Source: Epithemia pelagica
Taxonomy: Eukaryota; Bacillariophyta; Bacillariophyceae; Surirellales; Surirellaceae
Assembly (NCBI GenBank): GCA_946965045.2
Contig: OX337232.1
Coordinates: 1,922,001-1,986,000, forward strand
DNA: 64,000 bases
Direction of reading: 5' to 3'
Shown here: piece by piece, positions 1-10,216 of the stretch
Position numbering within the stretch: the first letter of the stretch is position 1
How the letters are laid out: each line of letters starts with the position of its first letter
The notes under the pieces: model-generated
Told to the model about the DNA's origin: nothing
What the model saw: the letters and a program-made list of their open reading frames with translations, nothing else
Databases searched by the model: none
Made by a program: the position numbers and the translations under genes

Positions 1-624
1 GGAATCTACATCAATATCCGTGTCTAAGAACCGGGAACGACTTGAAACACCTCCATTGTTGATGAGAATGTCAACCTGCTTGGATTTATCATCGGTAAGC
101 TGCGTGGAAACCTGCTTAACATTGCTGGGATCGCTTAAATCGCAAACAATCAAATCGATCGGAATTGATCCATCCACAGCAGAGCATTCTTTGGCTAGCT
201 TCTCTAGATCTTCTTGTTTTCGCGACGACAAGATGAGTCGATGTACCTTCCATTGAATCAGCTGCAGTGCCAAGGCCTTGCCCAAACCACCAGTGGCGCC
301 AGTCAATAAAACGGTTTTGGCTGCGTATGCTTGCTTGATAGAATCTTCCATCATATTTTCTCTCAGGTTTTTGTCTATTCCGTCAATGGCTTCCTCGTCT
401 GATGTAGAAAGTTGCAAAGGCACGGTAGTAATCGTTGTGGATTGCACACGAGAGGATCGCAAGGGTTCTCTTGATGGGTTCGTTCGCGGGCGTGTTGATT
501 TAGGCCAGTCGACAATCAAAGCCTCAGTGAAGACTGGAGCGATAAGAAGAACTGTCCAGATCAGGAACGAAATACGAATATTGGACCGAGATTGATGAGC
601 TACGCTGGTGCTGGTGGACTCCAT
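1..624 (-). CDS. Short-chain dehydrogenase/reductase, DHRS7-like (N-terminal part, runs off the window)
   Basis: Reading leftward from an ATG at 624, 208 codons stay open to base 1, so the C-terminal part with the YxxxK active site lies outside the window. Seen: a hydrophobic stretch at residues 16-35 (ISFLIWTVLLIAP) that fits a signal peptide or anchor, then a Rossmann entry LLTGATGGLGKALALQ near residue 110 (TGxxxGxG class), a D in VCDLSDP, and the strand-4 motif INNGGVSSRS in place of the usual NNAG. NNGG followed by an S-x-R-S run is typical of the DHRS7 branch, which acts at the endoplasmic reticulum on steroid or retinoid-like substrates. Family membership is well supported; substrate and location are inference. 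It is divergent to spermidine synthase, about 320 bp away. Confidence 0.8.
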   Translation of the reverse strand, partial: MESTSTSVAHQSRSNIRISFLIWTVLLIAPVFTEALIVDWPKSTRPRTNPSREPLRSSRVQSTTITTVPLQLSTSDEEAIDGIDKNLRENMMEDSIKQAYAAKTVLLTGATGGLGKALALQLIQWKVHRLILSSRKQEDLEKLAKECSAVDGSIPIDLIVCDLSDPSNVKQVSTQLTDDKSKQVDILINNGGVSSRSRFLDTDIDVDS

Positions 625-944
625 GGCGAGAAGGGGTGGTAAAAGTGCCGCAGAGCCAAGACAGAGAGAGAAACGCGACCGGGTTGGAGCGAAATTCTCC
701 CGGGCGCGGGTACCGGGCAGGGACAGGGGCAAGACCGGCAGAGGGCGAATTGTGCACGGCATTTTACCTCAACGTGGTGTAGCAACATTGGGTGAGACAA
801 TGCTCCAACAGGGCAACGAAGCTGAACAAACATTGAGTGTCTATTCACCATCACGGAAGTGAGAAGAGCTGTCTACCTACCTACCAGATTGAGAGCATAC
901 CGAGGCTTGCGCTGACCGATTAAAGTTCATCTCGCAATCAGAAG
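625..944. other. Divergent intergenic region between dehydrogenase and spermidine synthase
   Basis: These 320 bases separate two genes transcribed away from each other, so they probably hold both promoters. I see no clear TATA box or long repeat. Short open frames on both strands here lack coding character. Confidence 0.5.
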
Positions 945-2279
945 ATGAATGACGACAACAATGCTATCGATTCGGCCTCGCAAGAAGATCCCTTCGATAG
1001 TAGCATTGGATGCAAGCCCTTGGGAATTCCACAGTCTATTTCGAAGCAAGGATGGTTCACAGAGATGGAAACCATGTGGCCTGGACAAAAATTTTCATTG
1101 GCGTTGGAGGGGTTTTCAACTGAAAAGTCTATCTTGTTTCACGAACGATCCAAGTATCAAGATATACTTGTGTTCAAGTCCGCCCAGTATGGCAATGCGT
1201 TGGTGTTGGACGGTGTTTTGCAGCTGACGGAACGCGACGAATTCGCCTTTCACGAAATGATGGTCCATGTGCCTCTGTTTGCCCATCCTCGCCCCGAAAC
1301 AATATGCGTGGTGGGAGGAGGCGATGGAGGTTGTTTACGCGAACTTTTGCGCCATGAAACTGTACGTCGCGTCGTGCTGGTGGAAATCGACCCTCGTGTC
1401 ATCTATGTGACCAAAACATTCTTTGCGACGAGCCGTAGCGGTAGCTTGGCTTCGAGCTTTGATGATCCTAGGGTAGAAATTGTGTTCCAAGATGCTGCTA
1501 CCTACCTGGAACAACAGCCATCCAACATGTTTGACATCATTTTAAGTGATACGTCGGATCCTGTTGGACCTGCTGAATCTCTTTTTCAGCCCGCTTTCTA
1601 TGAGTCGATGCATAGAGTCTTGCGGCCTCAAGGAATTGTGTGCGTTCAAGCACTCTGCCTTTGGATTCAGCTGGATCTCATATCCGATCTTGTCGCTTGT
1701 TGTGCCGATATTTTTGACACGGCCGAATACGCCTCTACCATGGTCCCAACATATCCTTGTGGACAGTTACGTACATTGCGGTTAGATCTTGGACATATCC
1801 TCGCTATATTGGGATAGATGGTAAATGCTAACCCTTGTTTTGTGTTTTTCGGTTGCTGTTTCAAAAACCACAGAATCGGATTCATTTTGGCGTGTAAGGA
1901 ACGCTTTCACTCCTGTCGACGGCCCATTCCTCGACAATCGACATTGAATCAAAGCGAGATCTTGTCCCATTTGAGATGGTACTCATTCTCACAACATACT
2001 GCTGCGTTCACATTACCACGTTTTGTGGAACAACAACTAGAACAAAAGTACGACTTGGATCCAAACATGATGAACGGAGAAGGCGGAATTGATATGAATG
2101 GGGATTATTACAATCCTGACGATCTTTGGGACACCACCGCTATGATGGAAGAGAAGTGCTTCCATTGGTTTCCTTGTTTGCGGTCATGGCTCACTGCACC
2201 AACTTCGGTAGTCAGCAGTCCAGCGCTCAGCTCGCATAGGCGCAACGACCGAACGTATGACAACGATAATCTTGGGTGA
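945..2279 (+). CDS. SRM: Spermidine synthase (two exons)
   Basis: Polyamine aminopropyltransferase: it transfers the aminopropyl group of decarboxylated S-adenosylmethionine to putrescine, giving spermidine and methylthioadenosine. Exons are 945-1765 and 1874-2279, with a 108-bp intron (GTTACG...CACAG) that splits a Gln codon and joins PTYPCGQ to IGFILACK, the junction expected of the family. The protein is 408 residues. Motifs: the N-terminal sheet with SKYQDILVF, GGGDGGCLREL near residue 124 for the nucleoside cofactor, VEIDPRV for the ribose-binding acid, and DTSDPVGPAESLF near residue 200 with catalytic Asp. The C-terminus HTAAFTLPRF matches the family end. It has an extra N-terminal 40 residues and an Asn/Gly/Asp-rich tail of about 60 residues beyond the usual stop. 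Without splicing, the first exon would run into 17 unrelated residues. Cytosolic location is inferred. Confidence 0.93.
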
Positions 2280-2906
2280 CACTGACAGCCACAAAAACTA
2301 GTGACGCCTGGCCTTAAGCGATTTCTTCTCTGTTCAAGGTCAACTGCGAACATATAGTCATTGGTAGGGGCCTGGTCTTGATTTGGATGTTTACTCAAGG
2401 AGGAAAGTAATTCAATTGAAGAGGCTTTGTCGTTGTCTGAACAGCTCTCTGTCAAATTTGACATTCGGTTCAATCCACATCCACAATATGTTTGTCGCTT
2501 CTCAGTAGTTTTGTGGCGTCTGCATGCAGTGCCAGTCCAATTGACGTGTTCCAAATGATGTATAGTCAATGCGTTGCCTCGTTCATGAGCTAACCCTGTA
2601 GCAAAGCATTACACAATTGACATGCTAACCGCGATGTGATGAGGAACGTCGCTAAGGAGAGCAAATGACAGCGTGCCAATGATCACGTAGAACACCATAT
2701 TCACAAGTTCAGCTTACTAGTGTTTGCATCAAGTGCAGCAAAGTGACAACGGTACCTTTTTTATGAAGCGACAAGGGAATCGAATCAGTTTGTCCTATCG
2801 AGATCAGCAGACAAAATATGAGCAACATTTTAGGGAAAGCGTTTCTCAGTCGTCGGGACACTGCCTTCAACCCTGCTTTTAAAGCAGTGTCTTTGCGGTG
2901 AATCGA
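2280..2906. other. Intergenic, convergent 3' regions
   Basis: The 627 bases between the spermidine synthase stop and the stop of the next gene on the opposite strand hold both 3' untranslated regions. I see no gene, tRNA or long repeat. Confidence 0.5.
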
Positions 2907-4150
2907 TCAGAATGAACTCGAATGCGGTTGTCGGATACGCACTGTCGCCCCAACAGCAATGTGATCAGAGGGATGATACTTGTTTGGCCAGTAAATGAGC
3001 GGTTTTTCCATACACCTGTCTTTGTCAGTTGGTGATGAGGCAGCCGCAGCTGCAGAATAGGACAAGGCATCTACCAAAGAGGCGGGCAAGTAATCTTGAA
3101 CTGCCGCTGGTTCCACATTTTCGGATACAAATATGTAGTCGTAAACCTTATGCGACGGTGCATACGTCCAAGGTGACGAGTGTGGTGATAGCTTTAGCGA
3201 GCCTTTGACATCTCGCAAAGGCAGAAGCGGCAAAGAAGAGGCTGTCATTTCAGAGACTTTGGACGGTAACTGATCCTTGTAATCGCTCCTGTCATCTGGC
3301 CACCGACCTTTCACAAGCAGCTTGTACAATGGATCGGATGGCGAGAAATTAAAGTCGCCCATCATCATAATTTCAGGCTGATCTTCCCATCGAGCACAGG
3401 TAATGCCCTTCTTGTCCGAGTAGTCATCTCGTATTCTGTTCCAGGCCAGTTTCATTCTTTTCAAAAGTGATTGCTTTGTTTAATAATTCCATGTATGAGT
3501 TGATTGCGAATAAAACCCCATATCACCATCACACTGTCAAAGACACCTACCAGCTGGGAGAATCGCGTTTGCGCCGTGTGTTTGAAATCAAGTGAAGATG
3601 CCTGCAAATGCACATTCACAAGGAAAAATGGACGAACTTTCATATTTTCATGCTGAATTCCCAGAATTAGAGCCCGTGAACGAGATTCTTTGAAAATAAC
3701 GTTCCATTCTAAACGTCGCGAGATGAGGACAACGTTAGTAACGGGGTGACTTTCGTCAGTATCTTGAGCGTGTGAGTCATATCCCATTTCAAGGAACCGT
3801 TCTTTCAATCCATCATAGACAGACCATTCTACTTCTTGGAAACATACAACATCCGCTTTGCTCTGCGAAAGAGTATCCATTATTTTCTCCAATCGATAAC
3901 ACCACTCTGTATATGCAGGCCATCTGTGATCACCCGACAAATCTCCAAACAAAAAGGAAGGAGGGGCCTTCAAGTAGCTTTGTGCGAGTATGTTCCAAGT
4001 CAAGACACGGATGGGGTTGGTTTCAATGTCGCTGTGATCTTTTAGCGCTTGGTGCCTCACAATTGAATTGGCAAACGTCGGAGGGGGTCGAACATTGGAT
4101 ACAAGAAATGCCGTGGGACAAAGGATCCGGATTAGTATCAATGCTTTCAT
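2907..4150 (-). CDS. Secreted or organelle-targeted EEP-fold nuclease/phosphodiesterase (CCR4/ANGEL-like), two exons
   Basis: Exons 4150-3551 and 3473-2907 on the minus strand are joined by a 77-bp phase-0 intron (GTAGGT...CAAAG). The join gives RFSQL/QSLLKRMK, the helix expected after the third motif; the product is 388 residues. The first in-frame ATG is at 4150 and opens a hydrophobic leader (MKALILIRILCPTAFLVS), so a signal peptide is likely. Catalytic motifs in order: TWNILAQSY (metal Asn), CFQEVE (metal Glu), LVNVHLQA, GDFNFSPSDPLY (Asp/Asn pair), YDYIFVS and HPSDHIAV (terminal Asp-His). This set defines the Mg-dependent endonuclease/exonuclease/phosphatase fold, and the first motif resembles CCR4/nocturnin/ANGEL. 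Substrate is unknown: RNA tails, nucleotides or lipid phosphates are all possible. It is divergent to a second EEP gene 315 bp away, which it does not closely resemble. Confidence 0.82.
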
Positions 4151-4465
4151 GACATGAGGAGGGAAAAGCAATTATAGAGAGTGTATTGTTGAGCCGTGTA
4201 TTTATGTGTATTATGGATCAATCCTCGACATACACGAAAATGACAGAAAGGTATGGTCTTGAGCTTGGGGGGGGGGAGGTTCGTTTGTCATTGATAGATG
4301 ATATGGACATGGGGGCGCAAATGATGGGTGGAGCAAACCACCCCCAAAAATGCTGTTATCACACTCTCTCATGACCCATGGTCACAAAGGCAATCCTTTG
4401 GAGCAACCAACATCGGACTCTTGCTAGTACCTTACTCCTCTATTGAAGTCCTCCACACTCACTGT
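4151..4465. other. Divergent intergenic region between two EEP-fold genes
   Basis: These 315 bases sit between two head-to-head genes. They contain a run of ten G residues (4267-4276) and no recognisable gene. Both promoters are probably here. Confidence 0.45.
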
Positions 4466-6528
4466 ATGGATTCAAAGGAATCTGGACTTCGTCACCGTTC
4501 AACACCACTTTTCCCGGACGAAAACAACGAAGACAGAAATACGAGGGATCCCCCAAACCCAACATCAACCGCCTCTCCCGCAACCGCATCCGGAACCTCA
4601 TCGACAGCATTTGTCACAAGCAGCTCCAACTCTCATAAGAACGCTTCTTCCATGGTCGTTCGTCAACGTCCTGCCATTGCATACTCTCGTCTCCCTGGTG
4701 GTACAGCAGGAGCCTTTGCGGGTGGCAGAAGTTCCCTCCAAAACTATCGCAACAATATTTTGGTTGTTCTGTGCATCACCATTCTGTACACGGCGTTTCT
4801 CTTTTTCCGCTCCCCTGGTACGTTTTGTATGTACATTTCAGCAAGATATCTGCATCGTCTTCTTGGAGATCGGTTGGCCGAGTATGTCAATCGTCTTGCG
4901 ATCTTGTGAAGTGATGAAGCTTCTCATTGTTGCATTTCTTCCCACTCGAATATTGTTGTGCAGGCGGAGCGCGAGCCTTCCTTTCTACCACTCGTCGACA
5001 AATGCAGGTGTCAACATTCAATGTGGCGGCGATCAATAACAACCCCTTTGAATATTGGTTGACCATGCCAGAAAACCCTGGATATGAAGTTCTCATGGCA
5101 AAGATTGAAGATTTTATTGAGAACCCTGGTGACAAGGATGTCCCCGTCAGTCAGGTTTTTACACCTGAAATGTTCTCTGAGCTTGATCAAAAGTTGACTT
5201 CGGTTGGATGGCCTTCAATGAAATCTTACTGGGACTCGGACTTTTCCCAGCGAAGCATAGTCGCTAGCTTCCTCAAGGATGGTACCCTCGGAAGCAAGCG
5301 TCTTGCTTCCATGCCAGATCGCGTGACAAACGTAATCTCAACGGCCGATGGGAAAACCTTTTTCCGGCCAACGATTATAAGTATGTACGAGAAAGACCTC
5401 AATAACCAAGATATGTGGTGGAAAGCTTGGAAATCCTTCATGTTTGACCAGAAGTTTAAGATCACGACCAAGGAGGGAAAGTTAGAGGAAAAAGCTCCGT
5501 GGGAAATGCTTCAGAAAATAAAAAAGTCAAAGTATCCTGCAGTTTCAGAACAAGAAGAAAGCGATTCTCTTCCCTTGCAGACCTTGTGCAGTGCAATCTT
5601 TGACGGAATCTTGGTTCACATGATGAACACGGTGTCAACGCCAGACGTTTGGCAACCACTGAAACGGATCATTGTTGATAATCTGAACAAAAAGAAGGTA
5701 CCTCATACATTAGAAATACTTGAAACGGAGTACATGGACTCTGACATTATTACGCTTCAAGAAGTGTCAACGTCTTTGATCAATCAGGCTCGAAAAGGAA
5801 AGCTTGGAAAGAACTTTCATATAGTCGCGCCATACAACATTGACACGGTGCGAGACCAAAACTCGGTCATCCTTCTGAGCAAAAAAACTTTTCCCACGGG
5901 AGCCAAGAAAGAAATTACAGACATTGTTCAAACGAAGTTTCCTCAAGGAAAGGATGTCCCTGTAGCCCACGGTGATATCGTGGCAATAGTTGCCAAAGAT
6001 ATTAGCGGTCAGGATTTCGTCATTGCATCCTTTCACGGCGACACAAACGGACTAGCCACAATTCCAGTCCTTGACGCTATCGTGGCTGCTATGGAAAGTA
6101 CGAAAGTGGTACCAAAGAACGCAAAGTTACTCTTTGGGCTTGATGCAAATACATACGAACGAGGAACTCCTGGCAAAACACAGGATGTCATGGAATGGGG
6201 TAGCCACTATGTGTCACATGGCCTGACTTCGTGTTGGGGTGATGTCCCACAAAAATCAAATTACACAACGTACAATGCTCGAACGTATCTTCAGCCTCAG
6301 CTTAATAAAGCTTGCAAACGCGATGACAAACGAGCGAAAGGAGATGTCAACCCCAAGGACTTCATCTTGTTCTCTAAAAAAGACTTTTTTGTTGAACGTA
6401 CGTGGAAGGACAATACTGGACATCGTGTGTATAAGGAAGATATGGCTTTCCCGACATTGCAGTTTCCAAGTGACCATGGTATTCTGACCACTGTCATACA
6501 ACCACATCAAGTGGAGGAAAAGAAGTAG
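4466..6528 (+). CDS. Membrane-anchored EEP-fold protein of unknown substrate (two exons)
   Basis: Exon 1 is 4466-4817 and exon 2 is 4964-6528, with a 146-bp phase-1 intron (GTACGT...TGCAG); the protein is 638 residues. The N-terminus is a Ser/Thr/Asn-rich cytosolic-type stretch of about 95 residues followed by one membrane span (ILVVLCITILYTAFLFF), which suggests a type II signal anchor. The lumenal or external part carries the EEP catalytic series: STFNVAAINNNPFEYW, an insert of about 240 residues, ITLQEVS, ASFHGDTNG, LLFGLDANTY and FPSDHGIL. The long insert between the first Asn motif and the Glu motif is unusual for the fold. I recognise the fold but no characterised orthologue. The first in-frame ATG of exon 1 is at 4466. 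Confidence 0.8.
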
Positions 6529-6573
6529 AAGCATATAGCCACCTATCTCCCATCATAGAGCCCACATTAGAGT

Positions 6574-6624
6574 CTAAAGTGTCAGTTATAGTGTGGTCTC
6601 TGTCACTTTAAAATGACACTTTAG
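6574..6624. terminator. Inverted repeat between convergent genes
   Basis: Arms CTAAAGTGTCA (6574-6584) and TGACACTTTAG (6614-6624) are perfect 11-bp complements with a 29-base loop, lying between the stops at 6528 (+) and 6662 (-). It may form a hairpin in either transcript. It could equally be the remnant of a small transposon, since the outer sequence is AT-rich. Confidence 0.35.
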
Positions 6625-6661
6625 TATTTTATTTTGCCCCAGAATATGTTACAAGTGACCT

Positions 6662-8362
6662 TCAAGACCCAGCAACGGCAACTTCAGTTGGCGATGACTC
6701 TGCAGCTGCCCCCAGAGAGGCTTCTGTACTCGTAGTCTCACTTTTCACCTTTTTGGAAGGCCCTGATTCCCCTTCTTCTTCCGATGGACCTTGACTGGGG
6801 TTTCCGAAAATTGTTCTCTTTAGAGTCGCTGATGTCATTGGCGCTCTGGCGGTAAGCGTAGCACAGTGGCGACTTGCAACTTCTTCTTCTTCCGTGAACC
6901 TTCTTCGGTCAGCTTCCTCCTGCTTCAAATATTCCAAGCGGTCCTCTGGTCGCAAAGATTCCCATGTATCTTTTAACCTTCCGTTCAAGTATGAATTTCG
7001 GAGATATAAATCATCTTCAATTTCCGGAGGTACTCCTTCTTTTGCAAGCTGTTCCTTGGCGAACCAATGGAAATCGGTTGTGATCGGTTTCACTCGTGAG
7101 AGTGACAATTCATACTCCGCCGCTTGACGATCCCGTTGAGCTTGTATCTCTTCCGCAGTTCTGTCGTCTAAACTGTCCGCTGCAACCGCGGTCGAAGAGC
7201 AAGACGATTCTTTTTCCGCAGAAGATTCGTGATGCACCCGCGACGGAGGTGGTCTCGTATGCGGAGGCATGTGACTGGAATGAATCTGGTGCGGAGCGTG
7301 AGGTGACAGGTGATATCCTGGCGGTGGTTGTCCATGGGGAGACGCTCGTTCGTGATGTGGATGAGGACTGCTACCCCCGGTCCCCGAGGGCACGCGTCGA
7401 AGTATCCTGGCATGAGGCAAACCCGTCGGAGATGAGGTGGGAGGATACATACTTGTGTGCTCCGGTGGATAGCCGCTCCCACTACTGCCGGTTCTCTCCG
7501 GTGGTCCGCCATGTCTGTACTGCGGTGGTGGTTGATTATGATGCATATGCCCCGAAGGACTACTGCGAACAACTTCGGCAGGGGATGCACTTCCACTCCG
7601 TTCCATCGACGAGGCCGGAATGTGTTGAGCGTAGCCTGGTTGTGGTACGCCTGTGGAGTAGGTCATGGTATATCCATGAGGCGGTGCTCCAGCAGCACCT
7701 GCTCCTGGGTGACCAGACAGAACATAGCCAGTCGTGGCCATTTGAGGAGGAGGTGGACCACCATGGTGTTGCACGATGTAAGTCGCAGCGCCGTGGTGGT
7801 GAGGAGGAGGGGGAGCCCCATTCGCTACTGCGCCTGCACCAGCACCTCCCCGATGAGGAGGCGGATGATGAAAGCCTCCATGTGACGTTGGATACGGTGC
7901 AGTAGCGGCTGAACCTCCACCAGCACCTCCACTATACATGGGCATGCTTATGTTGCTGTATCCACCAGAAGGAGAATGAACGTAGGCAGTTCCTGCAGGA
8001 GCGTGCGATGTATGTTCCGGATGTGGTGGTTCTCCTTGTGATGAAGGGTATGAGGCTTCTTGACTACTTTGTCCAGGTGATCCACCAAATGAATTGGTCA
8101 ACGGAGACGTTGGATCTGATTCCAAATGTGGATGTGGCGTTCCAGTTTGAGAATGTTCCGGATGGGATGGATAACGATACTGAAGGCCAGGAGTCGATGG
8201 GTGCTGTTGATGCAAATGTGCTGCGTCAACAAAAGCTTGTTGTTGGTCTGCAACAAAGGAACCGCTTCCCAAATAAATTGGCTGTCGTGACGGTGGATTT
8301 GAAGAGGTTGTTGATGGCGCTGATGTGGGAGGATTATGATCAGAGGCAGCACGAGAAGGCAT
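6662..8362 (-). CDS. HMG-box protein with long His/Pro/Gly-rich N-terminus
   Basis: Single exon of 566 residues starting at an ATG at 8362. Residues 1 to about 400 are low complexity, rich in His, Pro, Gly, Ser and Tyr (for example PPPPHHHGAATYIVQHHGG), as in disordered transcription-factor activation regions. Near residues 425-500 is an HMG-box-like segment: PITTDFHWFAKEQLAKEG, then LKDTWESLRPEDRLEYLKQE and ADRRRFTEEE. The aromatic-aromatic start, Trp of helix 2, Tyr and the DRxRF motif of helix 3 are all present. The C-terminus is acidic and carries a basic KKVK patch that may serve nuclear import. Expected role: nuclear DNA-bending transcription regulator; target genes are unknown. The biased composition keeps the complementary strand open, creating a false 269-codon frame. 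Confidence 0.75.
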   Translation of the reverse strand: MPSRAASDHNPPTSAPSTTSSNPPSRQPIYLGSGSFVADQQQAFVDAAHLHQQHPSTPGLQYRYPSHPEHSQTGTPHPHLESDPTSPLTNSFGGSPGQSSQEASYPSSQGEPPHPEHTSHAPAGTAYVHSPSGGYSNISMPMYSGGAGGGSAATAPYPTSHGGFHHPPPHRGGAGAGAVANGAPPPPHHHGAATYIVQHHGGPPPPQMATTGYVLSGHPGAGAAGAPPHGYTMTYSTGVPQPGYAQHIPASSMERSGSASPAEVVRSSPSGHMHHNQPPPQYRHGGPPERTGSSGSGYPPEHTSMYPPTSSPTGLPHARILRRVPSGTGGSSPHPHHERASPHGQPPPGYHLSPHAPHQIHSSHMPPHTRPPPSRVHHESSAEKESSCSSTAVAADSLDDRTAEEIQAQRDRQAAEYELSLSRVKPITTDFHWFAKEQLAKEGVPPEIEDDLYLRNSYLNGRLKDTWESLRPEDRLEYLKQEEADRRRFTEEEEVASRHCATLTARAPMTSATLKRTIFGNPSQGPSEEEGESGPSKKVKSETTSTEASLGAAAESSPTEVAVAGS

Positions 8363-9664
8363 GGAGATAACACAGTACCCAATGCTCTACCAGACCTCCG
8401 TGGCCACCAAGACGACGTAGATAGGAATCAACTTCTTTCCTTGGATCTTAACACAGTCTTTTTTGCATGATCGCAAACAGGCTCGTAATGCTGTCGTTAG
8501 AGTTGATCTGTTGAGCAAATGTAGTCGTTGGATGAGAAAGATTGATTGTTGGGTGCTCTGCATCACCTTTTCAACGGACACCCACTGGGAATTTGCCTCA
8601 GATCAAGGCAAAATGGGGTTACACCTCGAAAGAAATGTTGAAAATTCTCGAAATAGCCATTGGTTTGGTTGTTAATTTCCTTATTTTACTTTTATTTTGC
8701 ATGTTTCGGAATAATTGAGACCCCAACATTGCCACGGTAGGTGGAGGTGCACGACAACTTGCAGACCCAACGTATCTTCCAGAGCCAAGTTGAGCGACCT
8801 CCCGGTCATATTTACTGTAGTCCTTCAGAATCTTCATAGTCAGTTGGGGTACATATCAAGTCTATACAAAAACTATTCTAATTATGCCAGCATGACCGTT
8901 CATGTCCGAAGACTGAGAGCAATATCCCCATTCTTGTAGAGAGTAGAGAATCCAGAGCACATCGTTCATCAATCGTAACGAGTAAATCGACTATGGTTGC
9001 AGAAAGCTCACCTACCGGTTGTCGTTGGAGTTGGACGTTACGGCGTTGATATCGGATTCCATGCGATTGCGCCAAAAAGGTTCTTTAGCTCGTAACGATC
9101 TCCTTGCAGCGATCGAGACGCGCCTTAGCCTTTCTTCGTGGGGTTGTGTTGTATCCTTCTACAACAAACATTGTCGAAATTCGGAATTCGGAAAGTCAAA
9201 ACTAGAAGCAGAAGTGAGACAAAGGGAGTTTTGAAGCTGGAGTACAACCATTGTTCCACAGACCGTCGTCGTGGCTGCTATTTCATTATCATTTGTAATT
9301 TTTAGTCAAACACGTCGTGGGAGCTGGATCTTGCAAAATTGCACCTTTGTGCGGGACTCGTATCTTTTGGAGGTACGGTTACCAAGTACCAACTCGGGAT
9401 ATGCAACGAGATGAGAGTCAGGGACTACGTGGAAGTTTCCTTTGTGCCTAGATAGGACAATTCTCTCCTCCCCATAGCTTTGAACAAGGCAGAGTGAAGG
9501 ATGAAGCAGCAAATGAAGCATGGGAGCGTGGAGAGTAGGTTTCGCATTTGTTTCGTTGGCAGAACTAGCCACACCATCCCGACTACAAACCAGAAATTGG
9601 AGAGTGAAAAAGACTCTGTTTGATCCCATTGCCCATGGTATCTTCCCTCATTTTTTCCATGGGT

Positions 9665-9780
9665 TGAGCTAGTAGGACTAGAGGAGTACCGACCTACTCC
9701 TAAGGAGTAGCTAGAGTACTCCTAGCGTAGAGGTTAGAGGGGTCGGTACTTGTGAAGACATAGACCATACTGGGAGTAGG
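9665..9780. repeat. CTAG/TACTCC-rich degenerate repeat cluster
   Basis: The stretch is built from short, mutually palindromic pieces such as CTACTCCTAAGGAGTAG and CTAGAGTACTCCTAG. Similar clusters lie at about 35625-35700 and 63470-63600, always between genes. Confidence 0.5.
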
Positions 9781-10116
9781 TAGTCTTCAGCTGACTTGAT
9801 GACATGACACATGACGTAATGGGCAATGTGCACGTTTGAGAAAAAGGGAACCGATAACGGACACGTCGACGTCACGTGTGTGTGTACAAATTGCCAGCGT
9901 CAATTCATGTTAATATAATGGTGAACATCTGAATTGGGAGCATATCACGTACTAGGTTTTAATTTGTACATGCGTGGTCGTCCATCTGTCAACCGCAGAG
10001 GTGGCACATCCTCGACGTCGCTGTATTTCAGTGTACAGCGAGAGTTCTCTTTTCCTTCCGATTGAACGAAATCGCAAATCGCTCGTTCCGGTTGCTTCTC
10101 TCCCTCCATCTCTCTG

Positions 10117-10143
10117 TTTGAATTGATCTAAGATCAATTCAAA
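10117..10143. promoter_or_regulatory. Perfect palindrome upstream of the LETM1-domain gene
   Basis: The arms TTTGAATTGATCT and AGATCAATTCAAA flank a single A, giving 13-bp perfect arms, 73 bp before the ATG at 10217. The site could be a dimeric transcription-factor site or a hairpin in the 5' untranslated region; nothing distinguishes these in the sequence. Confidence 0.4.
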
Positions 10144-10216
10144 CATGCTCACATCAAACCCAGTTCAGATAATCTCTTGACTATTTCGTACTTAGTACGT
10201 CGAGGGCGAGAAGAAA

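Larger units (their letters stand above)
8363..10216. other. Long divergent intergenic region, no convincing gene
   Basis: About 1.85 kb lies between two divergent genes. Several frames of 65-107 codons occur on both strands, but none has recognisable motifs or coding character. Notable content: a CTAG/TACTCC-rich stretch (9665-9780), an ACGT-core cluster around 9860-9890 (ACGTCGACGTCACGTG) and a 27-bp palindrome at 10117-10143. Confidence 0.5.

Noticed and set aside
7096-7905. 269-codon plus-strand frame
   Set aside because: It is antisense to the His/Pro/Gly-rich half of the HMG-box protein; composition bias keeps it open and it has no motifs.
9306-9629. 107-codon minus-strand frame with ATG
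   Set aside because: No domain, no coding-like composition, and it stands alone in a region rich in random short frames.
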